Part shown: one piece after another, positions 24,011-36,444 of the stretch
Position numbering within the stretch: position 1 is the stretch's first letter
How the letters are laid out: every line of letters begins with the position of its first letter
NCBI GenBank assembly: GCA_009617715.1
Contig: VTFK01000126.1
Coordinates: 930,001 to 994,000, forward strand
DNA length: 64,000 bases
Source of the DNA: Plectrocnemia conspersa
Lineage: Eukaryota; Arthropoda; Insecta; Trichoptera; Polycentropodidae
Direction: 5' to 3'
Translations under genes and position numbers: made by a program
Notes under the pieces: generated by a model
Database searches by the model: none
The model's input: the letters and a program-made list of their open reading frames with translations, nothing else
What the model was told of the DNA's origin: nothing

Positions 24011-26080
24011 GAGAAAAGAGTAGCTTAATAAACCCTAGTACAACTGATTAAAGCAATGGTATATTTTTAACTCAACCGCAAACATATATGACACATCATT
24101 ATCTATGTGTGATAATTATTTATAATTCATGATACGATACGATTGAAACATTTTTAGTCAATCTTTAAAAATAGAGAATTAATATGCAAACTTGATGAAT
24201 GAACGGAAAGGTAATGTAATGTTTTTTATATGCATATGATACACGTCTAGCGAAATATAGATGTTATAAAAATTCTAGTTACGGACTTTGTTTTTCGATT
24301 TAATTAAATTCAGATACAGCTATATTTAAAGCCAAGTTGATTCAAACTATTTTTCATTTATTATTTATTTGCCTTCAATAAGTATTATCAAATAGATAAC
24401 AATCGATCTAAATATGCTTCGGTAGTATATTACCTTCAGTACATACTTAAAAATAAGTGATTTTAAAGTTCTCAGATTATCTTATTTACAATCAACAACT
24501 ATAGCTTGGAATTTTATAGAATGATTGCTCCCTTCTCATTTGAACTAGGTCAATTCCGGTCGGTGATGTTACATTATTTACTGCTTAATCGACTATTAAA
24601 ATAATAATCAAGGTCGTCGCATACCGCACGTCAAAAATTGACAATTATTATTATACTCGGCTAGAAACGCTCTTATTAAGAATTTCTAATAGCTAGTAGC
24701 ACTTAGCACACAATGCGTTCTACGAGTTAATTGCACTCTTTCGGCATCATCGAGTGAAATCGCAAACGATCGAGCGATCGTCACGAGTGCGACGAACCGG
24801 GACTAAAATAAAATTCTTTTTAAATCATAAAAAAGTTCATGAACACGTATCGAGTTTATTGTGAATCGAGACTATCCGCCGCGAGCCAAGATCTTTGTGA
24901 AATGAGAATATCATGTTTAACCTTACAACCTCGCGCTTTCTTTTCATCTTTCGACATAATGGCGTACGCGTTGGGAAACTGACGAAACCCTACGTACAAC
25001 GATTGCCGATATAATGCACATATTACAAATCTTGACACTTGGTCAATATATGGTAGCAATATGAATATCATTAAATTAAAAATAATAAATAAATAAAGAT
25101 AAAAACAAAAATAACGCAGTTAGGCCATTACGCCGATGGAATATCTACGTTCCTCATACGAAATATATAGTACGTTAAATTAATGACGTTTAAAGCAATA
25201 ATGAAAAGATTCAAATTAAATTAATTCTTTTTTCAAATAAATGCAATAATTTCATTAAAAAAACAAACGGATTATATATGAATGACGTTTTGGTATTTAA
25301 TCAACAAGACTGTAATATTAAGCTCGGTTTACACGTATAAACATAATAATAACAAACTTTTAAAAATTATAGCGGTTCACAAACGGTGGAACACGTTTAA
25401 ATTCGATAAATTTATTCAAAATTTTATACGGTCCAGTTTATATCATCGCCAATTCCAAGATTGATAGTTTGATAGTGATGCTAACATACTATGTATAAGT
25501 AATGTAAAAGGCATAATAAACGATTTTATGATTTAAGCGATGAAAATAAGATTTTTTAAATTTGTCTAGAAACAGTTTTGAAGTAAATAAAATTTACTTC
25601 AAAACTGTTTCTAGACAATCTACATTTTAGTGAATTACTACTCCATGTTCTAACTTGTATTATTATTTTACTTATACTAATAAATAATACTTATTCTAAT
25701 AAATTTTGAATTTAAATAATAAAATGCAGTTTTATTATGACTAATATATTAAAGAATTTCTACAACTAGCTTGATCTAGTATATCATACGTCTGATATCA
25801 GAAATACTTAATGTCTCCCCAGACACTCCAGGTTATGTATCCCCAAGCGGTCCGGATTAAGATCGACCCTCGCATATTTCCAGTGGCAATTACCAAAATA
25901 GTCAATAAGAAGGAAAAAAGCTCACATTGCAATTCTGGCATTTAGCTAAAAGCGCGATCGCGAAAAGATTTAAGCCACTGTAAAATGACTCATTACTTGT
26001 CTTGAATATTTATGCACGCGTTCAAAACATTTACCAAACTGCTGCAATCTTCCATTCCGGCCGTTTACAGTACTGATTTA
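24011..26080. other. AT-rich DNA with an isolated perfect hairpin
   Basis: No gene was recognised. A short CpG-rich stretch at 24720-24800 and the 27-bp perfect hairpin at 25562-25618 are the only structured parts. Confidence 0.4.
25562..25618. repeat. Perfect 27-bp inverted repeat with a 3-nt loop
   Basis: The left arm 25562-25588 (begins TTGTCTAGAAACAGTTTTG) is the exact inverse of 25592-25618, separated only by AAA. There is no flanking gene and no poly-T terminator context. It may be a local inverted duplication. Confidence 0.9.
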
Positions 26081-27920
26081 TTTCAGCAGTTGTCACAGTC
26101 GCTAAACGGTCGACGAAAGCGCGAGAAAAAACAAAACGGGGTCAATTATCGCAGAAAGTGAAATTTGTTTCGTGATCTTAGCATTTTTCCTGGAAGCGTC
26201 CGACGAAGTGGATCGGCATTTTAATCCAAAACTATTTACGAAATAGAAGCATAGCTTTTAATTAGGACGTGGTTCGCCGTAGAACGAAGATATCAGGAGA
26301 GCGCGTTCGAACGAATAGCGTTCACAAGTACGTGCAGAGATTGATAGAGACAAAGACAATGCGTATTTATAGAGATACTGGGCTATTATATCGAGAAAAT
26401 AAAAACACAAGTGTTCAATTGTTCGTTTTTTACAAGAGAGCATCATCCGATACAAAAACGATTCACTGTTAAATGAAGCGTACGCTGAATAAAATAACAG
26501 TGATACAATTGGAGGGAGGACCTTTTTCGAAGACTTGAACTTTGATCGCGACGAACAATGCTCGAGTAGGGAAAGTGTGAAAGTTTTGGGAACATTTTTG
26601 AGAATGAGTTAATTCATTGTTTTGCCAGAGTGTGCGAATCGAAATAACTCGGCTCTTCTGGCGAATTCCTCGCAGAATCGTCTCTTCTTTCGTTGTTATC
26701 GTAAATCTAAGGACCATAACATCCTACGCTTTTCAAATCTGAGCTCGTCGAGATCCATGAGGGAATGCGAGGTCGTATTGTGAGTGTTTTTTTGAACTCA
26801 TAATTTAATAGTCTAAAATCGACGCAACAGCTACCCTAAACAACAACAACAAAAAACAACCCTCATTTAAATGAGAGCGGGGTAAGAGAGAACCCTTTTC
26901 ATAAATCATTTAAACGCGCCGCAAACGATCCATTTTTGCGACCGATTACCGATTCGGCGCAAAATAAACGCGGCCGAACAATAAAAGTGCAACAGTGACA
27001 AATCGTCGCAGACAATAGTCGGACTATTTAGGAAAAAATGTATGTAGACGCGACAGCAGTAAGATTTATATGCGTGAATATAAATTAAGGAAGTTCGGAA
27101 AGAAAGCCATCGCTCGTTCGTCTGGGGTTCGATGAAAAAACGGCCTTGGCTACAAAAAGGCAAGTTCCTTCCACTTCCTTTCGCGCCGCATTCAATGGAT
27201 ACCATTCGCAGAGTTAACGAATAAGGCACAATCGATCATCGATGCGGACAATGGTTTAAAGGGGGATTAAAAAAAGTTTTAAAGAAATGGCTAGATTTAG
27301 ATTTAAAAGCGTCGCGCTCAACAGATGTACCAGATTAAGAATCGAGATAGCGCACAGTTCGACAAACGTTAGCGCCTATCAATTAAAACGATCTCGCGGT
27401 GTCGAATGTGTAAAGCCGCCTTTACGTTATCAACAACCTGCGTACGTACCGCACACGTACGCACACATCCACATATATACGTGCATCTAATTTAAATCGT
27501 AATTCATCTATTTTTAATATGTAATTGCAAGCCCGCCATTTTTTCATCGTCAGCTGATCGACGGTGGCGCCGCATCAAACAAAAGGAGCATGGTCGCTTT
27601 TCGCATTCTTAAGACGCCGCGCCGGCCTAAAGGCGCATCGCTACGTAGCACTCGTTATTGTTGATAATTAACCTTTTGCGTAATGTCGCGATACCGGCAT
27701 TTTGCGACACCGACACGTATCGAAAGAAAAAGTAAACAAATCGCGGAGACAACGGCGACGACGACGAACACCCGTCGCGGCCGACACCAGACTGAAGAAC
27801 GACCGAAACCGTTTTGCAACTTGGCGTCTCTGTTGTTTACTTTTTTTTACGACGGCCGACACACGCTCGATGTTGTGTCGCTGCGAAAAATGCAATCGAC
27901 GTGCAACGCGTATGACTGAG
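26080..27920. promoter_or_regulatory. CpG-richer region, possible promoter or 5' non-coding exons
   Basis: Between 26080 and 27480, and again from 27540 to 27920, base composition shifts to moderate G+C with many CpG dinucleotides. Open frames of 60-80 codons arise on several strands but overlap one another and show no domain. This is typical of regulatory or UTR sequence. It lies between the distal and proximal cytospin exons, so alternative promoters of that gene are the simplest guess. Confidence 0.25.
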
Positions 27921-28769
27921 TGAATATTCTAATTTATAAATAACGTTACAATGGATGAATTTAAATACTGTTTCACAAAAACTACTCGATGTTTTTACTT
28001 TAATGGATACTGGAATTAAAAAATTGAGTAAAATTAGTGCTACTACAATAACAGTAAAAGTTGTTCACAAGATTTATTTAAAAAAGTATTAAATTATGAC
28101 CCAAATAAGTAGAGAAATGTTCTAACTAGATGCTTTAAACATTTATTTTACAAACATTCACTGCTACACTACCCCATCACTTAAATCGTAATACAAACAG
28201 CTTTTATTCGAATTCGTAAAATTAACGGAAATCATTCGAATTATGTATTACATGTTGCAGGGCCACTGAGATAAAAATCGGACCCTGGTGCTTATTGTTG
28301 CTGCGGACCTCCCTAACATTCAAGTGACTTATAAAATAAGTTTTCTTGTATAAATTCGGCAAAAATAAAAACATTAAAAACAACATTGATCGATCGTCTG
28401 AATTTCGAATAAAATATTCGTATTTTTTCACTTTATAAAAAATGATTCGGGCCCCGATTATTTACCCCCCTCCTAGGGTCTGATACGCTATACTAAAAAA
28501 TATGTATAATATACTTATGTGTAAGCATATACATACATAACAATTTAAAAAATCCTACGTGTAAATGAGCCGATTATCAAGAAAATGCCTGATTTCCATA
28601 CCCCAATACAATGTTTAGATGACGTTTTCTTTTTGGTAGGCAACTATTTTCTTAGTTTTTGAATCGCATTGTATTCAAAAAAAATTTGCTGTTAGCCCGC
28701 TTATAATTTTTAACGGGGACCACTGGTTTTCGATCTTCGATTTTAATTGCAAATTAACCGTAAGTAAGT

Positions 28770-29230
28770 ATGTGGAGCGTGTATGGCCTCGCGTTAGAGA
28801 CTCGTTTGGAGGACGGCAACAGTGCCTTCTGCCGACCTAGGAGGGCCAGTGCAAGGACGACATTCTCCAAAGAAATGCATAAAAATAAATGTATACATGC
28901 TACGAATGTCGACGAAGAATCAAGAAGAAAAAAACTAGTTTAACCAGTACGAGTGTCACTCGTCAGTTTCATAGATTGCGCGCTCCATCGAACGATCGAC
29001 ATTTGCATTTTATTTTTTAAGAAATAATAATCGGTTGTAACGCGACGCGATCGCGGCCATGTCCCTCGCGTACGTGATATTACACACTGCAAATAAAGAG
29101 GGGTAACTTTAGGAAAGAGCAGTAAAAATGTCGGGTGGTGGTGTAAAAATGCGTATTGTGACTCATTCTGGCGACCGCACCTAGAACGCACCCACCGTCG
29201 TACCCTTATTCGAAAAATATCATTACGTAC
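28770..29230. promoter_or_regulatory. Second CpG-rich block
   Basis: This GC-richer segment in the cytospin upstream interval has CpG-containing runs (for example GTAACGCGACGCGATCGCG near 29036). No coding frame with recognisable residues was found. A regulatory role is a guess from composition. Confidence 0.2.
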
Positions 29231-30286
29231 CGTTGAAATGTCGATTTTTAACCTAGCGATAAGGGGTTCTGTAGCTGTAATTTACGATAGCGTAAATGTC
29301 ATAAATGTATGCAAATTATATAAATATATAAGTATTTTAAAGACGATTTTTTTGAAAGACGATCTCCCCTTTTATTTATTTTCACCCTAGTTGACATTTC
29401 TATAAGCATTTTTAAATGGCTCCAAGCCTAGCTAAGTTATTTATTTAGTAATCAATATATTTTACTCATTGAAATATAATAATTATCTATGGCAGCATTT
29501 CTCATATTAGTGTATTTCTATATATTTCGTAGATTGATTTTTTTATAACATTTTTATAACGGAACAATTAAACGGTAAATAATTATGATTAGAACTTTCT
29601 GGCTGCGGCCTTTATGAAAAAGAATAGAAAATTACGGACGTGATCAACAAATAAAAAATTGCTATGTACACAGATTCAATATAAAATATTATAAAAAGTA
29701 AATACCATAAAAGTTAAGTAAAACTATATAGTAATGTAAATAGACTATTTAAACAAGACAATAGAAAAAAATAATGAAGTTTCGCGAGGAATTAATTTTA
29801 ATACATATCACTACTATTATTTTTAATAAAGATCCTTTCGAACGGATTTAAACAAAAATTCCACTTTCAATAATAAAAAAAATAATTAGGATTCGTTCGA
29901 GGTTGATTTCCGCATATTCAATACATCACAATACATGTAATAAAGATAAACTTTGGGAGTATATTTGCGAAAATGACTGTCGGTGAATAACAATGCATAA
30001 ATCAGCAATTTCTATTTGTTGATCACATCCGAAATTTGCCCTTTATTTTCATAAAGCTCGACGCCAAAATGTCCTTATCAATCTTTATTTATCCTTATAT
30101 CCTAATCAATGTTATAAAAATATTCAAAATAATAACAACGGTTATTTTAAAAACTTTTTTCACGTAGTAAAAATATTTATTCATTGGATTTAATTCTTGT
30201 TAATTGCAATATTGAATTCTATAGTTGAAAATTCAACAATCCAGATGATTACCTTATTTTTTAAATATAATATTAAAAATATTTTT
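29231..30286. other. AT-rich DNA, nothing recognised
   Basis: Low-complexity AT-rich sequence. I see no gene, terminal repeats or RNA signature. Confidence 0.4.
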
Positions 30287-30493
30287 TCGTCCGGAATAAT
30301 TTATGTCCGAAATAATCAGTGTTCGCAAAAATCCTGTCTAGAAAAATCAGTGTCCGGAACATCAGTGTCCAGAATATTTAGTGTCCGAAATAATCAGTGT
30401 CTACAAAAGCATTGTCCGGAATGATCGTGTTCGTAAAAATCTGTCCACAAAATACGTGCCCGGAAAATCCTGTTCGGAATAATTACCGAACCC
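30287..30493. repeat. Degenerate minisatellite of TGTCCGGAATAATCAG-type units
   Basis: About a dozen units of about 15-18 bp alternate between TGTCCGGAATAAT and TGTCCGCAAAAATC forms. They begin GTCCGGAATAATTTATGTCC and end CGGAATAATTACCGAACCCT. A second, shorter copy with the same first and last units lies at 37061-37177. A mobile or gene-converted family is therefore more likely than local slippage alone. Confidence 0.8.
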
Positions 30494-31689
30494 TCTGAAA
30501 CAACTGGCAAAATGTGGTTTAAAAGTGATAATTATTTTTGAACAAAAACAAGACTAACCCCTGTGTGTGTTTAGAATAGAATGTTTTTCAACATTTTTAA
30601 TTTGACAAAATATTTTAAGTACATTTTTATAATTTATTATGATAGATATATAGTTAATATTTAATTTATTTATAGGTAACTTTTAAAGCTCTAGATTTTA
30701 ATTATATTAAATATATTTTTTTAGGGTTACACTCGCAACAACGATTTAATTATCGGATTTCTATGTAAAGTCATGTACTAATACAAAATGTGTTATTAGT
30801 TTTGAATCTTTGAGGCATGTCATCAATTTGTAAGGAAGTTTAATACCCAAAAAAAGAACGCAAGTAGCTACATGTTACTGTAAATATATTTAAAAAAACA
30901 ATAATAATAAATGTATGTATATGCTAGAAAAATAAATATTTCCGGGAGTAGAATATAAGAAATACTAAGTTTTCATATCAAATACAATTGTCATACCCAG
31001 AAATTAATACAAAGCTCAAAACTTGAAATGAGTAAGAATGTATAATACTATGTATCATAATATATAATTATATAATCATTCAGTACAATAAAATTAAACA
31101 TATTTATCAGGTACTAAAAAATTAAAAATATTATGCAGATTTAAAAAATGAAATAAAAATACAACTATAATTAGCGTGTAGTTTGTGCGGAAAAAAATAT
31201 TGTTTAGTTTAATTAAGATCAAAATTTACATGTTTAAAATTCTGGGAATTAACCATTTGAGCGGTATCGCCGTACATGTACGGCGATCGATCTTATAATC
31301 TTTTGAAGTACCACCCGATAGTTATATATTCACATATATAACTGAAGAAATAATAAATAAAAAACATGACATTTATAAAACATATTTTTTCTTTAATTTG
31401 ATTTAATGTAAATGATTTTTATAGAAAATAATACCAGTAAATTAAAGAGTATGAAAGAAAAGTGCATAACAAAAAAACTTTATATTAATTTTAAAAAAAA
31501 CATTGAGAGCTTCTGAATTGTTATAAAAAATCCACAATAGCCGAATATTATATAAAAAATATGTAAAATAAATTATCAAAATTTAATAATAGAAAAATAC
31601 GAAAAATTATCTCACTCCCAGGTGTATATTAACAAATTAACAAATGTGTATAAATTAACTCGCTACTCAAAGAGTGAATCAGTCGTAAC
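30494..31689. other. AT-rich DNA with one GC-rich palindrome
   Basis: This is mostly AT-rich filler. A perfect 22-bp palindrome (31266-31287, core CGCCGTACATGTACGGCG) lies just after TTAACCATTTGAGCGG, which resembles the TTAA-type element ends seen elsewhere here. A matching right end was not found. Confidence 0.4.
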
Positions 31690-32324
31690 TAGGGATTCCA
31701 ATCCCGGGCCAAAATTTTGATCCCGGGATTTCGGTATTGCAATTAGTCGATCCTGGATCCAGGACCAGTCCCGTGATAATTTTCATGTTATTTTATCGAA
31801 AAAAAATAATTTAAAATGAATAATACAATATATTTTACATCCGTTTTTTTATAACGTACAATGTATAAAGTACGTATAATTTTAGTCTTGGACTTAAAAT
31901 AGAAAATAATATAATAAAAATAAAAAAGGGAAGGTCTTATTTATTTATTTGAGAAGATAAAAAATAAACTTTTGACAATGTATGTACATATGTACATTCA
32001 TAGACACAATTAATAGAAAACATTATTTTGAAAAAAACTCACGAAGTAACATCAAAGCATCAAGCGTTTCATCATTTAGCCTTGATCTGATTTTGGTTTT
32101 TAGCTGAAAAAGCACGTTCAGACTCACAGCCTCAAAGATTCACAGATGACACGTGCAACTCGCGCAAGTTTGTATACGAAATATAACGATTTTGTCAATA
32201 ATAATTCGATTGTGCTTGATAAATCAATCAATCCAAAAAATTCGGGATTATGTTTTATAACCCCGGGACTCATCGGGTATTGAAAATCGTTCGGGATCCC
32301 GGGATCCCGGGATTGGAATCCCTA
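31690..32324. mobile_element. hAT element remnant with perfect 8-bp target duplication
   Basis: The ends TAGGGATTCCAATCCCGGG (31690) and its exact inverse (finishing at 32324) are flanked by GTCGTAAC at 31682-31689 and 32325-32332. The minus strand near 32040-32140 encodes LKTKIRSRLNDETLDAL, which matches the C-terminal dimerisation region of hAT transposases. The catalytic part is absent, so this is an internally deleted copy. Confidence 0.9.
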
Positions 32325-32752
32325 GTCGTAACTGACATTTTGCAAATTTTACGCGTTAAACGCGAAACGAAAATCAATAGATAAACGCGATATTATTTTA
32401 TCTTTTTTGATAAAATATAGGTATTTAGACTTCTATTGCTATTGCAGATACCACTGAAAAATTAAAATATTATTTGCTACTAAAAATGTAAAAATTAAAT
32501 GTTTTCAGTTGAGATAAAAACTTTAAGATTTATAATATTGTAGTTACGATAGATTATATTTATCAGCAAATTTTACACGGAAAAAAGATAAAGAATTAAC
32601 CAAAATGACTTTCTTTCTTAAAAATCCATCTGGCTCGAGCGTTTTTAGCCGCGCAGCGAGTAATTTTTGGGTACTGAATTGATCATATCATGACATATAT
32701 TTATAATTTCATATATGCAATTGCGCAAACACTGTCCTGTTGAAAAACTCAC

Positions 32753-32917
32753 GAGGATAATTGGCAATAAAATGGCCATAGTGAGCGCCTTTTCTCCGAA
32801 CAAAGAGGGGACTTTATTCGCTAGGGAAGCGCGACGACAGCAACAATAATCCCGTGTCTCGCGAGGAAGATTGAGAGGAAACAGATGCAGCATCCGTTGA
32901 TTGCAATTTCGCAAATT
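32753..32917 (-). other. Candidate 165-nt exon between good splice sites
   Basis: On the minus strand a TGGTTTCAG acceptor precedes 32917 and a GTGAGT donor follows 32753. One frame is open for 55 codons, but entry from the upstream exon at 33315 (phase 2) would meet a stop. It could be a non-coding or stop-introducing exon, or a coincidence. Confidence 0.2.
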
Positions 32918-33314
32918 CTGAAACCACTATGTGCAACGACCCCATCCTTCGACTTCAATTGAAGTAATCCAAAAAAAGACATTACAATTGAAACTTTTAA
33001 TTGTAATCACCGGGTAATATATCTATAAACGGATGACATTTGAACTGCCGAATTGCTTGCGGTCATTTTAGTCCAATAAAATTGATAACTATCACCAGTG
33101 GCGAGTCATAAAATAATAATAGAGCTCTAGATTCACCTTTATCTAAATCAGCCGACATTTTCGGAACAACGATCAAAAGCAAACAGTATACCTCAATTCT
33201 GGTAGCGATATCGGCGAGATAACAGCATCGCTTATCATCTGTTATCGTATTTAGTTAAAATGTAATCGTTAGGTTTTTTCTTAGAACACTAGATGGGTGT
33301 ACTTCTAAACTCAC

Positions 33315-33824
33315 CTGGGAATTGAACTTTTCCGCAGTCTCGACAGTTCGGAGGATTTCCCGCCGGAATTATGTGGCTTCGCCACTTCAGACCACACGTC
33401 GTTGTTGTTGATGTTTTTAGCTAATTTCAGATTTGAAGTGGAAACAAATTCTGAAACGTCGTCGTCTTTCTTATCGTCGATCGGACGTTTCTCGCTGGAA
33501 ACGCGCGTCGGAATAGAAAGCTCTTCCTTTCGTTTAATATTCGATTCTCTCTTCAGTCGTTCGCTCGCAGTCGTTCTCGAGAAAAGCCTGAGGAAATTGT
33601 TTTGATTTTTGGGCGAAGAATTACTGTTGATTTGAGTTTTGTTCGATCGACCTTCTGGATTTTGAACTATCTTGGATTTGGAACTCACAGTTTCTTTATA
33701 TAATGTCGATTGTTTCGGGGTATTTTCGCGTTGTGTTTTTTGCGATTCAAGCTTTTCTTCTGTGGTATTTTTAACGTCTGTTTTGGAAATTTTTCTTTTC
33801 AATATGGGCAGGGAGGTCGGAGGC
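33315..33824 (-). CDS. Upstream cytospin coding exon (basic, Ser-rich N-terminus)
   Basis: The exon begins after TTTTTTGCAG (phase 2, completing an Arg codon, then PPTSLPILKRKIS) and ends CCC AG before GTGAGT (phase 2). It encodes about 170 residues rich in Lys, Ser, Asn and Thr with no known domain. This is a disordered character like the N-termini of vertebrate cytospins. Its phase and final dinucleotide match the internal acceptor at 21291, giving IPR-GGAQ. If not spliced, it would stop two codons later. Assignment to the cytospin gene is inference from phase and order. Confidence 0.6.
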
Positions 33825-34324
33825 CTGCAAAAAATAATTTATATTAAACATAATTTAATATTGTTAGTGACATCTATCATTATAAATATATTACTTTACA
33901 ATGTTATTATTTACGAAGGTTCGAGTCTTTGCTATTTAATGTATCAGAAACAATATGAACGTTTATAATAATTAAATTATTATATTTGTAATCAATTTAT
34001 AATAGATAAATATTTTTATGTAAACCTCATAAACCACTTTTCCAGAAATTAAAAATATATTATGGGACATCTACCTGATCAAACTCGTGTTACATATTCT
34101 AATACCATCATTTTAAAAGTAAACGTTTAATTAAAAGGTCTAGTGCTAGAAGAGCGTATCTACAAATGCACAAAATGTTATTTATATAAATATAAAGTGA
34201 GTGTGGACGTTCATATTAACGTCCTTTTATGGCTATTTTTATTTACTATATTATATACACGCTGTACTTTATATATTAAATGTTGTTATATAAAAGCATA
34301 TATGTTTCAGTGTATGTTTAGTTT

Positions 34325-34775
34325 AGTGAAATCATATTATATTATATTTTCACAAGTAATACTACTAGCGTAAATATAATTTCACTGACAGGTGCTAGTA
34401 AAATTATATGCAGCTCTAAACTGTAATTTGCCAGGTGCATATCATTCATTTGTGTGTGTGTTTTTTAAAACGTGTTTCAAAAACTACCAATAATCTTTTA
34501 GTTATAGAACTTTCATTAGCTCAAGTTAGGTTTGCTTATTCTGTTTATGCTAGGTTTGGATTTGAACAGCATATGGACGTTTCGAAATTTTCAAAATGAG
34601 TTTCAACGACATTACGGTGACGTATCTCATGTAAGGCCAAAATATTTCGAACGCACGTTTGACAATACAGTTTCACTAACCAGTAAAATTAAAAATAAAT
34701 TGTTCGATACATTTTCACTAGCCTAGAGAGTGAACTTAAATTTATACTAGTGAAAATATAATTTCACTGAAAAAT
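34325..34775. repeat. Second copy of the TAGTGAAA dispersed repeat
   Basis: Shared with 14225-14750: GACAGGTGCTAGTAAAATTATA-type blocks, ACTAGTGAAAATATAATTTC, TTATAGAACTTTCATTAG and TTGGATTTGAACA(G/T). Segment order and orientation differ between copies, so each may be a rearranged composite. Confidence 0.5.
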
Positions 34776-34779
34776 AAGA

Positions 34780-34944
34780 GTTCGTGAAGTGGGTGAAGAA
34801 TCATGGGGTAAAATCACTGACAGTGTTGGTAATGCATTACGAGCAGACTACATGGACAAGAAGTACCCATTTAAGGAGAGCTCTATTGCTGGACATGAGA
34901 GATTCGGATTAATGATTCTGCCGGAAATGGAGATGGAAATGTAG
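34780..34944 (+). pseudogene. Short open fragment, unrecognised, probably transposon- or retrogene-derived
   Basis: A 54-codon frame (begins VREVGEESWGKITDSVGNAL, ends EMEMEM then stop) has balanced, protein-like composition unlike the AT-rich flanks. It starts directly beside the dispersed repeat and is followed by AATAAA. No ATG opens it. It resembles the tail of a transposase or host coding fragment, but I cannot name the family. Confidence 0.3.
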
Positions 34945-36308
34945 TTGAATAAATGTAGTACTGTAGTCTATTTGGATTGTTATATTATATAAATACACTT
35001 TGCTTATTGTATATACAAAATAAGATACCCCCTGAAAATAAGCCCTATTTTGTACCAAAAATTAAAATAAGACCGAGTTTTTGTTTCGGAGAAATATGGT
35101 AAATGTTGAAGAAAATTAAGCATCTAGTATGTCTTTAGTTAAGTTTAGTTTAAAATCGACTCAAATGCATAAAAGTTTCTGACCATATAATTCATCATTA
35201 AATTTTGATGGATCATTAAAAAATAAAATATGTATTTTTTTATATAATACTACATAAAAAACAACAAATGCCTCGATACGTATATATCTGTTAAGACTGA
35301 AATTTGCTGTTTAAGAAAGAAGATAAGGAGAATGCAAAAAATACCACTTCTCAGATGTTAAAAATTCACGTCAAAAGCAATGTCACTCTCTTAGTGAGAA
35401 TGCTACCGCAAACTTATTTATATATTTTTAAAAAATACGAATTGCAGATATATTTTTTGTAAGAAATCTTTCGAAATTTAAGGTTTGATTTAATGTTTAA
35501 AATAATAATTATTGGAAACAAATAAACGTAAGATAGTACGCAACAAAAATGTTTGGTATACTAGTATAACTAAGCAAGCTATTTAATTTGGTATTTATCA
35601 GTGGAAAATAGTTTTAAAGAACTATATATACGTATAAAAAAATAAACATTATAAAGTTCATGTTTCACTGAAATTGCATAATTTTTTTTAATAAATTCTC
35701 ACCCAACCACCTATACGAAATATAAAAAACATCTATAACTGCAGATATTTCATTCAGAACCCGTATTGCTTTTATTAAAGGCAAATATAGCAGTGTATAA
35801 GATCGTAACGCATGAGCGTGTTCCGGGTAAAACACTGGTGTTGGGTAAGTATATAATGACAATGCTTGTGTTGTCTTAATATACTGAATAGATGTTTTAC
35901 TACATAAACATTTATACTGAAAATCGGTGAATTATACCGATTGATCTCAAGATAGATACTTGGATAATCGAAAACAACATTCAGAAAATTAAGGACTATT
36001 TCATCGTACAGAGTTTCCATAATATTACTGATACATATGATATTATACCATATCATAATAACATTCATAGAAATTCGCAGATAAAACAAAAACATGAAGT
36101 TTTTTTTTAAATCTGAACCAATTATATCAGCTTTAATGTTTCAACTATATATTGTAGATAGATATAAACATATGAGTTGTTTTAACGATAAAAACACTTT
36201 ATCTATAAGTACATACACGTTTTAATATGATTTATTTGTTTCGTCAAATTGATCATTTTTTCGCAATTTTATTCTGAATGGGCTTGATAATATAATTTGA
36301 TAATTTAC

Positions 36309-36364
36309 CTTAACCTGGATCTAACAACAGGTTGCGTCTTCCCATCTTGCATGTCTTCGTTGTC
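36309..36364 (-). CDS. Upstream cytospin coding exon (56 nt)
   Basis: After TTTTTGTTCACAG the frame reads DNEDMQDGKTQPVVRSRLR and leaves in phase 2 before GTAAAT, matching exon 33824. An alternative donor 6 nt earlier (CCAG before GTTAAG, exon end 36315) would drop two residues without changing the frame. Confidence 0.55.
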
Positions 36365-36444
36365 CTGTGAACAAAAATAAGACACAATTACATAAGGCAT
36401 GAACATTCTCATCACAAATATATACATATATATATTTAATTCAC

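Larger units (their letters stand above)
33825..36308. other. Intron with dispersed repeats
   Basis: The sequence is AT-rich. It includes a relative of the 14225-14750 repeat (34325-34775), a short open fragment (34780-34944) and a stretch at about 35025-35090 that looks like transposon end sequence (CCCCCTGAAAATAAGCCC). Confidence 0.45.

Noticed and set aside
27683..27923. Overlapping Arg-rich open frames on both strands
   Set aside because: They arise from CpG-rich sequence with few stops. No domain, splice signal or start context was seen.
30287..30493. CRISPR array
   Set aside because: Units are adjacent and degenerate, with no unique spacers, in an animal genome.
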